Below, one piece after another: positions 44,840 through 55,113 of a stretch of DNA of 64,000 nt. The translations under genes were made by a program, and so were the position numbers. A model generated the notes under the pieces. That model did not search any database. It was not told the origin of the DNA and saw nothing but the letters and a program-made list of their open reading frames with translations. The stretch's first letter is position 1; each line of letters opens with the position of its first letter. The DNA comes from Flavivirga aquatica. GTDB lineage: Bacteria; Bacteroidota; Bacteroidia; Flavobacteriales; Flavobacteriaceae. The stretch is taken from positions 620,001 to 684,000 of the forward strand of contig NZ_MDJD01000007.1 of NCBI RefSeq assembly GCF_001747085.1, read 5' to 3'.

Positions 44840-46495
44840 ATGGGTACGTTATCGATTATTTCATTCATTGGTTTTACATTATTGGTAGCCTTTATAGCCT
44901 GGTACGCAACACGTAAAACAGATGAGAAATCAGCCGATGGCTACTACCTTGGAGGAAGAAGCCTTGGAGCCATAACCATTGCAGGTTCCTTACTACTAAC
45001 AAACCTTTCCGCAGAGCAAATAGTTGGTCTTAACGGACAATCTTTTGCACAAGGCGTATTAGTTATGGCTTGGGAAACACTAGCTGCCATCTCTATGATT
45101 GTTACCGCCATTTATTTATTACCTAAATATATGAGATCTGGGATCACAACTATTCCTGAATTTATTCAAGAACGCTTTGATGCACAAACCAAATCGATAT
45201 TATCCATTCTTTTTTTAATAGCTTTTGGTATCGTATTACTACCAACAATTTTATATTCTGGTTCTTTAGCATTTAGCACCATGTTTGATTTGCCTGAATT
45301 ATTAGGAGTCTCTCAACCTACAGTAATTTGGGTATGCGTATGGTCCATAGGTATCATTGGTTCTATTTATGCCATTTTTGGTGGTTTAAAAGCAGTTGCC
45401 GTTTCAGATTTAGTGAATGCCATAGGCTTATTAATTGGAGGGCTTTTAATTCCTATTTTTGGTTTAATGCTTATAGGTGACGGCAGCGTATCAAACGGTA
45501 TAAGCTCCCTATGGGAAGCCAACCCTGAAAAATTTAATGCCAAAGGCGAGATAGACTCATTCATTCCATTTAGCACTATTTTTACAGGTATGATGATTGC
45601 TCAAATGTATTATTGGGGAACCAATCAATCCATTTTACAGCGTGTTTTTGGAGCTAAAAGCCTAAAAGAAGGACAAAAAGGAATGATACTCGCAGGTTTT
45701 GTGAAATTCTTAATTCCAATCATAGTTGTATTACCTGGTATTATTGCTTGGCATTTGTTTGAAGGTAACTTAGAAAACGCAGATCAAGCATACCCTGCGC
45801 TTGTTCGTAAAGTTTTACCCGGAGCCTTTTTAGGATTCTTCGCTGCTGTTTTATTTGGCGCTGTTTTAAGTTCATTTAATAGTTTACTAAATAGTAGTTC
45901 CACCTTATTTGGAGTCGATTTATATCGTCAATATTTTGATAAAGATGCCTCTGAAATAAAAATGGTAAAAGCAGGAAAAATATTCGGTCTCTTACTAGCA
46001 ATAATCTCAATGAGTATTTCACCATTTATTGCAAATGCACCAGATGGATTGTTTTCCTATATTCAAGAATCTTTAGGAAGTTTAAGTGTTCCAATACTAG
46101 CCGTTGTAACTGTTGGAATAATTACTAAAAATGTACCTGCTTTGGGGGCAAAAATCGTTTTAACAGTTGGTGTACTAATGTACTTAATTAGTCAATTTGT
46201 ACTAAGCCCCTATTTTATTGACACCGCACTTACCGAAGCTGCAGCTAATGGAATAACAAACACAAAAGAACTAGGTATTATAAAAGCAAAAGCATACCCT
46301 CATTTTTTACATATTATGGGAATTCTATTTGTAATCAATGTTGGGTTTATGTTATTAATGGGCAAATTATACCCTAATAAGAATATTTATACTCCAAAAA
46401 TCACAGATCAAATAGATATTACACCTTGGAAATATGCCAAGGTAGTGGGCATTTTAATAACCCTATTAGTTTTAAGTACTTACTTTATTTTTTAA
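44840..46495 (+). CDS. Sodium:solute symporter, vSGLT/YidK-like (SSS family)
   Basis: Inner-membrane transporter of 551 residues with about 14 hydrophobic helices. The N-terminus carries YYLGGRSLG and TNLSAEQIVG, and the core has YWGTNQSILQR and FVKFLIPIIVVLPGIIAW, all close in pattern to the Na+/galactose transporter vSGLT. From memory, the galactose-contacting residues of vSGLT (Gln and Glu of helices 1-2, the NQ Asn, the Lys) have counterparts here: Q60 in SAEQ, E79 in AWET, and the TNQ and FVK segments. It starts 6 bp after the galactosidase gene, so it probably carries galactose or the intact galactoside into the cytoplasm. Confidence 0.85.
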   Translation: MGTLSIISFIGFTLLVAFIAWYATRKTDEKSADGYYLGGRSLGAITIAGSLLLTNLSAEQIVGLNGQSFAQGVLVMAWETLAAISMIVTAIYLLPKYMRSGITTIPEFIQERFDAQTKSILSILFLIAFGIVLLPTILYSGSLAFSTMFDLPELLGVSQPTVIWVCVWSIGIIGSIYAIFGGLKAVAVSDLVNAIGLLIGGLLIPIFGLMLIGDGSVSNGISSLWEANPEKFNAKGEIDSFIPFSTIFTGMMIAQMYYWGTNQSILQRVFGAKSLKEGQKGMILAGFVKFLIPIIVVLPGIIAWHLFEGNLENADQAYPALVRKVLPGAFLGFFAAVLFGAVLSSFNSLLNSSSTLFGVDLYRQYFDKDASEIKMVKAGKIFGLLLAIISMSISPFIANAPDGLFSYIQESLGSLSVPILAVVTVGIITKNVPALGAKIVLTVGVLMYLISQFVLSPYFIDTALTEAAANGITNTKELGIIKAKAYPHFLHIMGILFVINVGFMLLMGKLYPNKNIYTPKITDQIDITPWKYAKVVGILITLLVLSTYFIF

Positions 46496-46512
46496 ATAAA
46501 ATATAGCTGAAA

Positions 46513-47994
46513 ATGAAAAAGAAGTATGTTATAGCATTTGACCAAGGCACAACCAGCACTAGAACTATTGTTTTTGATGAAAAAGGCAGTATTATTGCTA
46601 TTTCTCAAAAAGAATTAACACAACATTATCCACAATCTGGCTGGGTAGAACATGATCCTCTCGAAATATACAATGATCAATTAGAAACTTTTAATACAGC
46701 ACTTTCAGATTCAGGAATTAACCCTGAAGAAATTGCCGCTATTGGTATTACTAATCAAAGAGAAACCACCGTAGTTTGGGATAAAGACACAGGTGAGCCT
46801 ATACATAATGCTATTGTTTGGTTAGATAAACGAACTATAGAAATTTGTAAAAAACTAAAACAACAAGGACTCTCTAGCTATATTAAAAAAAACACAGGGC
46901 TCGTAATAGATTCATATTTCTCAGGCACTAAACTAAAATGGATATTAGATCATGTTAAAGGCGCTCAAGAAAAGGCAGAGCAAGGCAAATTGCTCTTTGG
47001 AACTATTGATAGCTGGTTAATTTACAAATTCACTAAAGGCAAAAAACACGTAACAGACCATACTAATGCTTCTCGAACCATGATATACAATATAAAAGAA
47101 TTGTGCTGGGACGACAAGCTACTTAATGCATTAAATATACCTAAATCAATGCTACCCTCAGTAGAAAATTCATCATCAGATTTTGGTAGTATTAATTATA
47201 ACGGCATTGAAATACCAATTTATGGCGTAGCAGGAGACCAACAAGCCTCTTTATTTGGTCAAGGAGGGTTTGAATCTGGAATAGCAAAAAGCACCTATGG
47301 AACAGGGTGTTTCATTTTACTTAATACAGGAAATAAGCAAGTAATCTCAAAAAAAGGATTACTCACCACATTAACTTGTAGTTTAGATTCAGAATCCGTA
47401 AATTATGCTTTAGAGGGAAGCGTTTTTGCAGGAGGCGCCTCTATACAGTGGTTAAGAGATCGTATGCAACTTATTGAAAAAGCTAGCGACACAGAAGCTA
47501 TTTGTAAAAGCACCCCACCATTAAAAAACATATACGTAGTTCCTGCTTTTGCTGGTTTAGGAGCACCACATTGGGACTCTAAAGCAAAAGGAAGTATTTA
47601 CGGTATGACTTTAGATACTGGAAAAAACGAAGTCATTAAAGCTACAGTAGAAGCTTTAGCATATCAAACTAAAGATGTTATTGGTGCCATGGAAAAAGAT
47701 AATGGCAAAAAAATAACAACACTAAAAGTTGATGGAGGAGCAAGCGCAAATAATTACTTAATGCAATTTCAATCAGACCTATTAAACGTGAATGTAGATA
47801 GACCAAAAATGATTGAAGTTACCGCTTTTGGCGCTGCATTATTAGCAGGAATAAAAGCAGGCTTATGGAGGAAAAGCGATATTGCTTCAATAAGAGAAGT
47901 AGATACCATCTTCAATCCTGAAATGAGCAAAAAAACAAGAAAACAAAATTATAAAGGCTGGAAAAAAGCTATAAAACGAACAAAAAGAAAATGA
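46513..47994 (+). CDS. glpK: Glycerol kinase
   Basis: FGGY-family kinase of 493 residues, phosphorylating glycerol to glycerol 3-phosphate. Diagnostic stretches are AFDQGTTSTRTIVFD, ITNQRETTVVWDK, SGTKLKWILDHV, GAPHWDSKAKGSIYGMT and VDGGASANNYLMQFQ. It overlaps glpD by four bases (ATGA), and together they turn glycerol into dihydroxyacetone phosphate. No glycerol facilitator (GlpF) gene is nearby, which fits glycerol being released inside the cell by the galactosidase upstream. Confidence 0.95.
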   Translation: MKKKYVIAFDQGTTSTRTIVFDEKGSIIAISQKELTQHYPQSGWVEHDPLEIYNDQLETFNTALSDSGINPEEIAAIGITNQRETTVVWDKDTGEPIHNAIVWLDKRTIEICKKLKQQGLSSYIKKNTGLVIDSYFSGTKLKWILDHVKGAQEKAEQGKLLFGTIDSWLIYKFTKGKKHVTDHTNASRTMIYNIKELCWDDKLLNALNIPKSMLPSVENSSSDFGSINYNGIEIPIYGVAGDQQASLFGQGGFESGIAKSTYGTGCFILLNTGNKQVISKKGLLTTLTCSLDSESVNYALEGSVFAGGASIQWLRDRMQLIEKASDTEAICKSTPPLKNIYVVPAFAGLGAPHWDSKAKGSIYGMTLDTGKNEVIKATVEALAYQTKDVIGAMEKDNGKKITTLKVDGGASANNYLMQFQSDLLNVNVDRPKMIEVTAFGAALLAGIKAGLWRKSDIASIREVDTIFNPEMSKKTRKQNYKGWKKAIKRTKRK

Positions 47995-49682
47995 ATATGA
48001 ATGTGATGGAAGCAGCACCTTTTTCGGTTTTAAACAGAGTACAACAACTTGAAAAGTTACACACTAAAAAATTTGATTTAGCTATTATTGGAGGTGGCGT
48101 AACTGGCGCAGGCATTGCTTTAGATGCCGCATCAAGAGGTTTAAAAGTATGCCTCATAGAAAAAAATGATTTTGCTTCAGGAACCAGCAATAAATCGACT
48201 AAATTAATTCATGGTGGTTTACGTTATTTAAAACAGTTAGAAATTGGTTTAGTAAGAGAATCTGGATCCGAACGTGCTATTGTTCACAAACTAGCACCAC
48301 ACTTAGTTATTCCAGAAAAAATGTTATTACCTTTAGTTGAAGGTGGTACTTACGGAAAAGTGATGACCTCTATAGGTCTTAAGGTTTATGATTTTTTAGC
48401 TGATGTTAAAGGAGACGATAGACGTCGTATGTTAGACAAAGAAGAAACCTTAAATAAAGAATCTTTATTAAATAAAGATGTTGTTTTAGGTGGAGGACTT
48501 TATGCAGAATACAGAACAGATGATGCTCGATTAACACTCGAGATTTTAAAAAAAGCAGTCTCTTTTGGAGCAACAATAGTAAACTATTGTGAAATGGAAT
48601 CATTTAATTATGATGATAACTCCAAAATTAAAAACCTTAATTGTATTGATTACAATACAGGAAAAAAGATAAATATAAAAGCGCGAAACTATGTTTCGGC
48701 AGCAGGTCCATGGGTAGATTTATTACGTACTAAAGATCACTCTATGAATAATAAATATTTACATCTAACTAAAGGTGTACATATTGTGTTTCCTTTCGAA
48801 AAATTACCTATAAAACAATCCGTATATTTCGATGTCCCAGATGGCAGAATGATTTTCGCTATTCCAAGAGGGCGTGTCACTTATGTAGGCACAACAGACA
48901 CAAATTATTCAGGAAATCTGGAACGTGTTATTGCAACTAAAAACGATGCAGAATATTTATTAGAAGCTGTAAATAACACATTCCCTACGGTTCATGTAAC
49001 CATGGATGACATAGAATCCAATTGGGCTGGCTTAAGACCTCTTATTCATGAAGAAGATAAAGACCCTTCCGAATTATCGAGAAAAGACGAAATATTCATT
49101 TCCGAAAGTGGCTTAATTTCTATCGCAGGCGGAAAACTAACAGGATATCGTAAAATGGCACATCGTGTTATTGATGCAGTTTTAAAAACCATGAGCGATA
49201 AACGCAAATCAAAATTCAAAAAATCATCTACCAAAACGATTCCATTAGTTAATCCTCCACTTCTATCAACAGATGAAGTCAATCATTATCAAACAGAAAT
49301 AGAAAACAAACTACTAAACGAATTACATATAAAAGACACTTATCATGCCTGGTATTTATGTACAACTTATGGTAAACAGTCTGAAATTATTATTAATAAA
49401 TCTAAGGATTTTAAAAATGCTTTTCCTTCAGAACGCTTAATTAGAGCGGAACTTTGGTATGGCATTCATCATGAAATGACTAACAGTTTAGCCGATTTTT
49501 TTGTTAGACGAACTGGCCGTTTATATTTCAATCTTCCTAGTGTAAAAAAGCACCAACAAGTAATATTGGAAGATTTTGCTAATTATTTAAATTGGAATCA
49601 AGAACGTATAAATTCAGAAAGAGAAAAACTAAATTTACTTATTCAAGACGCCACAACTTATTATAACGAAGACTTTAAATAA
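47991..49682 (+). CDS. glpD: Glycerol-3-phosphate dehydrogenase, FAD-dependent
   Basis: Membrane-associated flavoenzyme of 563 residues oxidising glycerol 3-phosphate to DHAP and passing electrons to quinone. The FAD motif LAIIGGGVTGAGIALDAASRG (about 29-49), SGTSNKSTKLIHGGLRYL, and IPRGRVTYVGTTDTNY are characteristic. The extended C-terminal helical domain (about 400-563) is present. The first Met is in the glpK overlap; internal Met3 and Met6 are alternative starts. It is the last metabolic step of the operon before the surface lipoprotein. Confidence 0.94.
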   Translation: MNMNVMEAAPFSVLNRVQQLEKLHTKKFDLAIIGGGVTGAGIALDAASRGLKVCLIEKNDFASGTSNKSTKLIHGGLRYLKQLEIGLVRESGSERAIVHKLAPHLVIPEKMLLPLVEGGTYGKVMTSIGLKVYDFLADVKGDDRRRMLDKEETLNKESLLNKDVVLGGGLYAEYRTDDARLTLEILKKAVSFGATIVNYCEMESFNYDDNSKIKNLNCIDYNTGKKINIKARNYVSAAGPWVDLLRTKDHSMNNKYLHLTKGVHIVFPFEKLPIKQSVYFDVPDGRMIFAIPRGRVTYVGTTDTNYSGNLERVIATKNDAEYLLEAVNNTFPTVHVTMDDIESNWAGLRPLIHEEDKDPSELSRKDEIFISESGLISIAGGKLTGYRKMAHRVIDAVLKTMSDKRKSKFKKSSTKTIPLVNPPLLSTDEVNHYQTEIENKLLNELHIKDTYHAWYLCTTYGKQSEIIINKSKDFKNAFPSERLIRAELWYGIHHEMTNSLADFFVRRTGRLYFNLPSVKKHQQVILEDFANYLNWNQERINSEREKLNLLIQDATTYYNEDFK

Positions 49683-49698
49683 AATAATCTTTTAATAC

Positions 49699-52600
49699 AT
49701 GAAATGTTCAACATTAAAAATAGTGTACTCTCTAATGCTTTTAGTGCTTATTTTTAGTTGTACTAAACCATCAGAGACAATTAAAGAAACTAAAATATTC
49801 AAAAATCTTGAAGCTTCAATTTCTGGAGTAAATTTCTCAAACAATCTCACCGAGAATGATAGCTTAAACTATTTTACTTACTCATATTTATACATGGGAG
49901 GCGGTGTTTCTGTAGGAGATATTAATAATGATGGGTTAAAAGATATTTTCTTCACAGGAAATCAAGTTTCAAATAAATTATACCTCAACAAAGGAAATCT
50001 TCAATTTGAAGACATTACCAAAAAAGCAGGTATTTCTGGAGATAACCGATGGTACACAGGTGTTACTATGGCCGATGTAAATGCAGATGGTTACTTAGAT
50101 ATTTACTGCTCTGTTGGCGGAAAATTTATACCTAAAGAAAATCAATTATACATCAATAATCAAGATGGTACTTTTACAGAAAAAGCCAAAGCTTATGGAT
50201 TGGCAGATATTGGCAATAGTGTACAAGCTACTTTTTTCGATTATGATAAAGATGGAGATTTAGATGTTTATGTTGCCAACTACCCACCCACAAAATTTAA
50301 TGCATCGGTATATGTATACTCGCAAAAAATGGCCAATGTTAACACTATAGAAACAGATCATTTATACAGAAATGATGGTAATACTTTTACCAACGTAACA
50401 GAAGCTGCTAACGTAAAAAGTTTTGGATTAACACTAAGTGCAACAATTGGTGATTTAAATAATGATTCCTGGCCAGATTTATATATCTCTAACGATTTTG
50501 CTTCACCAGATTACCTATACATAAACAATCAAGATGGTACATTTAGAGAAGTTACAAAACAAGCCACCTCACATACTGCTTTTTACGGCATGGGCGTAGA
50601 TATTGCAGACTTTAATAACGATGGAAACTTAGATGTTTTCCAAGTAGATATGGATGCCAAAACCAATAAACGCAAAAAAGCGAATATGGCGGGCATGAAT
50701 CCAGAATTGTTTTGGGGTGTTGTAAATGCTGGTTTTCACTACCAATACATGCAGAATTGTTTACAATTAAACACAGGCGTTTTTAATGATGATAATCCTT
50801 TTTTCTCAAACATATCTCGACTAACAGGAGTCTCCTCTACAGATTGGAGTTGGGGGCCTCTTTTTGCCGATTTCGATAATGATGGTTTAAAAGACCTCTT
50901 TGTTTCTAATGGCACACGCCGTGAAGTTAACAACCGAGATTTCTTCAATAATATTGATAAAGATTTCACTATTGAAAGTGATAAAACACTTGAAATGAGT
51001 TTAAAAATACCTTCAGAAAAAATTGATAATTTCATATTTAAAAACAACGGTAATTTAAACTTCAAACAAAATAATAAAGACTGGGGTATTGAATTTAAAG
51101 GCTTTTCCAATGGTGTCGCCTACGCAGATTTAGATAATGATGGTGACTTAGAAATTATAACCAATAATATTGATGACAAAGCTTCTATTTTTGAGAATAA
51201 CAGTTCTAAAACAAATAATCATATTACCATAAAATTTGAAGGACCCTCAAAAAACAAGTTTGGTTTAGGTAATCGTGTTTATATTACAACCGGTGGTGAA
51301 ACACAAATGCAAGAACTTACGTTAACCCGCGGTTTCCAATCATCTGTAGCACCAGAATTACATTTTGGACTAGGACAATCTCTAAAAATTGATAAACTAA
51401 AAGTTGTTTGGGCCGATGGTAGTACCGAAATTCAAAAGAACGTTCCTGTAAATCAAATACATCTCTTTAAGCACATTAATGCTAATGAAGAAAACAAAGA
51501 AAACATCTCTATAGAAACGCCTCTTTTTAATTCAAACGTAACAGATGTTTTTCCTAAATACAAACACGAAGAAAATAAGTTTGATGATTTTAAATATCAA
51601 GTTTTATTACCTCACAAAATGTCAACATTTGGTCCTGCTCTTGCAGTAGGAGACTTAAATAACGATGGTCTTGACGATTATTTTATTGGAGGAGCTTTTA
51701 ACAGAACAGGTACTCTATTTTTTCAAAATGAAAATAGTTTTAAAAAGCAAGAAAATACTGTTTTTGAAACCGATAAGTTAAGCGAAGATATTGGAGCCTT
51801 AATTTTTGATGCCGATAATGATGGTGATAATGATTTATATGTAGTTAGCGGAGGTTATGAGTTTTCATCAAAATCTAAAATGTTACAAGACAGACTTTAT
51901 ATTAATAATGGAAAAGGTGATTTTGCAAAAGCAAATGAATCTATTTTACCAGAAATGATCTCCAGCGGATCTAAAGCTTATAAGCTTGATTTTAATAAAG
52001 ACGGCAAACAAGATATATTAGTATTAGGAAGACAAATCCCTGGAAACTACCCTGCTCCTGCTAATAGTTTTCTATTAGAAAATAAAAGTAAAAATGGCAA
52101 ATTAAAATTTGATGATGTCACTAGTACTTTAGCCAAAGCATTTAAAAACTTAGGAATGGCAACCAGCGCAATTATCACAGACTTTAATAAAGATGGCTGG
52201 GAAGATATTATTATTGTAGGTGAATGGATGCCTATTCGAGTTTTTGAAAACACCAAAACAGGCTTCGAAGAAGTCTCTAAGAAAATGGGACTTAATGAAG
52301 ATTCAACTGGCTGGTGGTGGAGCATCAATGAAGGTGATTTTGATAATGATGGAGATATGGATTACATTGTTGGAAACAATGGTTTAAACTATAAATACAA
52401 GGCAACTAAGGACGAAACATTCGATATTTATGTAAATGATTTTGACCACGACAGTAAAAAAGACATCGTACTAAGCTACTACAACGAAGGGAAGCAATAC
52501 CCCGTAAGAGGTCGTGAATGCTCATCTCAACAAATACCACAGATTAAAGATAAATTTAAAAATTATGAAAGCTTTTCTGAAGCTACACTCGTGGATGTTT

Positions 52601-53016
52601 ATGAAGAAAAATCTTTAGAATCTGCCTTACACTATCAAGTAAAATCCTTTGCTAGTATTTATTTGGAAAACAAAGATGGACAGTTTATAATACATGAATT
52701 ACCTATTGAAGCTCAAATGTCGAGTATCAATAAAATTCTAATTGATGACTATGATAAAGACGGTGCTCTTGACGCCTTAATTGCAGGAAACTTATTTATG
52801 TCTGAAGTAGAAACACCTAGAAATGATGGAGGATATGGTTTATTTTTAAAAGGAAATAACACAGGTTCGTTTCAAGCCTTACCTCCTTCTAAAAGTGGGT
52901 TGTTTATTTCTGGCGATGTGAAAGACTTAGAAACTATTGTTGTAAAAAACAAAAAACACATAATAGCTGTAAAAAATAATGATAGCTTACAAATTATAAA
53001 AGTTAACTTAAAGTAG
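49699..53016 (+). CDS. Large FG-GAP/VCBS-repeat lipoprotein with ASPIC/UnbV domain
   Basis: Exported lipoprotein of 1105 residues with a lipobox Cys at residue 21 (LLVLIFSC). The mature protein is built of beta-propeller FG-GAP/VCBS units; many contain the calcium motif DxDxDG or DINNDG (GDINNDGLKDIFF, DYDKDGDLDVYVAN, ADFDNDGLKDLFV). An ASPIC/UnbV region (LTLTRGFQSSVAPELHFGLGQ) lies at about 540-580, followed by a second propeller. Such proteins are frequent in marine Bacteroidetes glycan loci beside SusCD and are thought to bind carbohydrates at the surface. It is 16 bp from glpD. Confidence 0.88.
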   Translation: MKCSTLKIVYSLMLLVLIFSCTKPSETIKETKIFKNLEASISGVNFSNNLTENDSLNYFTYSYLYMGGGVSVGDINNDGLKDIFFTGNQVSNKLYLNKGNLQFEDITKKAGISGDNRWYTGVTMADVNADGYLDIYCSVGGKFIPKENQLYINNQDGTFTEKAKAYGLADIGNSVQATFFDYDKDGDLDVYVANYPPTKFNASVYVYSQKMANVNTIETDHLYRNDGNTFTNVTEAANVKSFGLTLSATIGDLNNDSWPDLYISNDFASPDYLYINNQDGTFREVTKQATSHTAFYGMGVDIADFNNDGNLDVFQVDMDAKTNKRKKANMAGMNPELFWGVVNAGFHYQYMQNCLQLNTGVFNDDNPFFSNISRLTGVSSTDWSWGPLFADFDNDGLKDLFVSNGTRREVNNRDFFNNIDKDFTIESDKTLEMSLKIPSEKIDNFIFKNNGNLNFKQNNKDWGIEFKGFSNGVAYADLDNDGDLEIITNNIDDKASIFENNSSKTNNHITIKFEGPSKNKFGLGNRVYITTGGETQMQELTLTRGFQSSVAPELHFGLGQSLKIDKLKVVWADGSTEIQKNVPVNQIHLFKHINANEENKENISIETPLFNSNVTDVFPKYKHEENKFDDFKYQVLLPHKMSTFGPALAVGDLNNDGLDDYFIGGAFNRTGTLFFQNENSFKKQENTVFETDKLSEDIGALIFDADNDGDNDLYVVSGGYEFSSKSKMLQDRLYINNGKGDFAKANESILPEMISSGSKAYKLDFNKDGKQDILVLGRQIPGNYPAPANSFLLENKSKNGKLKFDDVTSTLAKAFKNLGMATSAIITDFNKDGWEDIIIVGEWMPIRVFENTKTGFEEVSKKMGLNEDSTGWWWSINEGDFDNDGDMDYIVGNNGLNYKYKATKDETFDIYVNDFDHDSKKDIVLSYYNEGKQYPVRGRECSSQQIPQIKDKFKNYESFSEATLVDVYEEKSLESALHYQVKSFASIYLENKDGQFIIHELPIEAQMSSINKILIDDYDKDGALDALIAGNLFMSEVETPRNDGGYGLFLKGNNTGSFQALPPSKSGLFISGDVKDLETIVVKNKKHIIAVKNNDSLQIIKVNLK

Positions 53017-53286
53017 CACTCTCAAAAAAAACACTGAATTACAGTTTGCTACACATAAAACCTTTTAAAGTACTAATTAAGACATCTTAATTAAAGTAAT
53101 ATCCTTCTGTTAATTTTAATCCTTTCATTTCTGGTCATATGAACCTCTACAACCTTTTCTGAATTAGAATTTTATCCATTTTATAAATTAAAAAAAATAG
53201 CCGCCTAAAAGTTGTATTTTCTCTGGTTTTTTGTGTTAATTAGCCCCTTCAAATTTTTAACTAATTAACCACTTACACATATAACA

Positions 53287-54966
53287 ATGACTAATAAATT
53301 TTTGTTTGTACTATTACTGTTCTCCATCAACATATTTGCTCAAGACCCAAAACTATCTGACAACTTCACTGTAGAAGTTGGAGAAGAATACGGAGAAACA
53401 GATGGTAAATTTAAAAGCTTTTTTAAGTATAATAATAAGGTGGTGGCAATAAACCGTCACAAAGATCATCTAATAATTCAGAGATTTGACCCAATCACCC
53501 TTAAAGAAGTAGATCGCATAGAGCACGAAAAATTTTTCAAGAACAAAGAAAAACATGGTTTCGAAAAGATAATGCGCATTGGGGATAATGTCATATTATT
53601 CTATGCAAAATGGAATCGCAAAACACAGATAGAATCTCTGGAAGCTCAAATAATTTCTTTAGATAACCTCAAAATTGGAAAACAAAAAGAAATCATTAGA
53701 CAAGAAGGGAAAATAGCTGGATCTTTTAGAGTGACAGGAAACAGCTTTTTTATCACCAAAATAGGAACTGTAGATAAATTTTCATACAAAACATCTTTTG
53801 ATGAGAAAACATTATTGATCGAATACAGGCTCAAACCAAAGTTTAGAGATGATTCTAAAAGTTACGATAGAATTTCCATCAATGTCTTCAATGAAAATTT
53901 AGAATTAGACTGGAAAGGTCAAGTTGAAATGCCTTATACAGAGAAGAAGATGAATAATGAAGATTATGCGATAGATAAACACGGAGATTTTTACATGTTA
54001 GCCTCTGTATATGAAGATGATAGTACAGATGAAAAAAAGAAAAAGAAAGAAGGAGCTAATTACCATTTAGAACTTTTTAAAGTTAAAAAGAACACAAATA
54101 CTATTATTAAAAATGAAATCAAACTTGGAGATAAATTTATCGATGAGGTTATGCTATATGAAGATGTTGAAGGAAATATAGTAATTACAGGAACTTCTAA
54201 AAATCCAGATAAAGGAAAATCAAGAGTATTCTTCTCTACCAAAGAAAAAGGCTTAGCCACTGGTGTATTTACAATGAAATTAAATGAAAATGGAGCTGTT
54301 AGTTCTTTTAAAAATTATGATTTCCCTCTAGAACTGTTGAAAAAATATGCTACAAAAAAGGAAAAAAAGAAAAATAAGAAAATAAGTAAAGAGGAAGACG
54401 AAAAACCAGGATTAAGAGAACTTAAAATCAACTCTATTGTTCTAAATAATGACGGCAGTTTTCTTATCTTAGGAGAACAAAGATACACAGTGATACGCAC
54501 AAGTTATAGTTCTACTGGAAAACAGAGAACTACTATAACATACTATTACAGAGATATTTTAGCCACTAAAATTAATGCCGACGGAACACTAGCTTGGATG
54601 CAAAAACTTCCTAAACGACAAATAGGAAAACGTGGTCAAGGCACAATGTCGTTCACTCATATGTTTGCAGGAAACAACCACTACTTATTATATCTAGACA
54701 ATGTAAAAAATCTCAATCTACCTGAAGATAAAGTTCCTTATGTCCATACTGATGGAAAAGGAGGTTATTTTACGGCATATATTATTAATGACAAAACTGG
54801 AGAAGTTAAAAAAGAAGCGATCTTCAATACGCGTGATTTTAACGACACTGAATTAGAACATTTTGATACTGATAAAATTTTACCTCTTTCTGATTCTGAA
54901 ATATTAATTGAAGGCTTTGAGGGACGTAATAAAGACTTTCTTGTAAAAGTTAGCGCTAAAAAATAG
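53287..54966 (+). CDS. Unrecognised exported protein with Lys-rich insert
   Basis: Exported protein of 559 residues with a signal peptide (KFLFVLLLFSINIFAQ) and no membrane segment. The mature part is beta-rich and repetitive in pattern, with short strands such as AIDKHGDFYMLASVYE, EGNIVITGTSK and NNDGSFLILGEQRY that look like propeller blades. A lysine-rich insert (KKEKKKNKKISKEE) lies near residue 360. I recognise no named family; the role is unknown. It has its own terminator at 54991-55035 and is separated from the galactoside operon by 270 bp in which I see no promoter box. Confidence 0.7.
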   Translation: MTNKFLFVLLLFSINIFAQDPKLSDNFTVEVGEEYGETDGKFKSFFKYNNKVVAINRHKDHLIIQRFDPITLKEVDRIEHEKFFKNKEKHGFEKIMRIGDNVILFYAKWNRKTQIESLEAQIISLDNLKIGKQKEIIRQEGKIAGSFRVTGNSFFITKIGTVDKFSYKTSFDEKTLLIEYRLKPKFRDDSKSYDRISINVFNENLELDWKGQVEMPYTEKKMNNEDYAIDKHGDFYMLASVYEDDSTDEKKKKKEGANYHLELFKVKKNTNTIIKNEIKLGDKFIDEVMLYEDVEGNIVITGTSKNPDKGKSRVFFSTKEKGLATGVFTMKLNENGAVSSFKNYDFPLELLKKYATKKEKKKNKKISKEEDEKPGLRELKINSIVLNNDGSFLILGEQRYTVIRTSYSSTGKQRTTITYYYRDILATKINADGTLAWMQKLPKRQIGKRGQGTMSFTHMFAGNNHYLLYLDNVKNLNLPEDKVPYVHTDGKGGYFTAYIINDKTGEVKKEAIFNTRDFNDTELEHFDTDKILPLSDSEILIEGFEGRNKDFLVKVSAKK

Positions 54967-54990
54967 AACTACTTTTATTTAAAAAACCAC

Positions 54991-55035
54991 AAATAAAGCC
55001 ATCTGAAAAGTGAATTTCAGGTGGCTTTATTTTTT
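54991..55035 (+). terminator. Rho-independent terminator after the 559-residue protein gene
   Basis: A 17-bp stem (54991-55007 with 55016-55032, one G-T pair, core AAAGCCATCTGAA) with an 8-nt loop and a T run, 25 bp after the stop codon. Confidence 0.9.
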
Positions 55036-55074
55036 CTTTAAAAAACTGCTATTTTACATTTCAATAATTTCTTT

Positions 55075-55082
55075 TATATTTG
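55075..55082 (+). promoter_or_regulatory. -7 promoter box for the 201-residue exported protein gene
   Basis: TATATTTG, a perfect TAnnTTTG, 32 bp before the start codon at 55114 and downstream of the previous terminator. Confidence 0.5.
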
Positions 55083-55113
55083 ATTACCAATATTTTAAAC
55101 ATCAAATATTATT

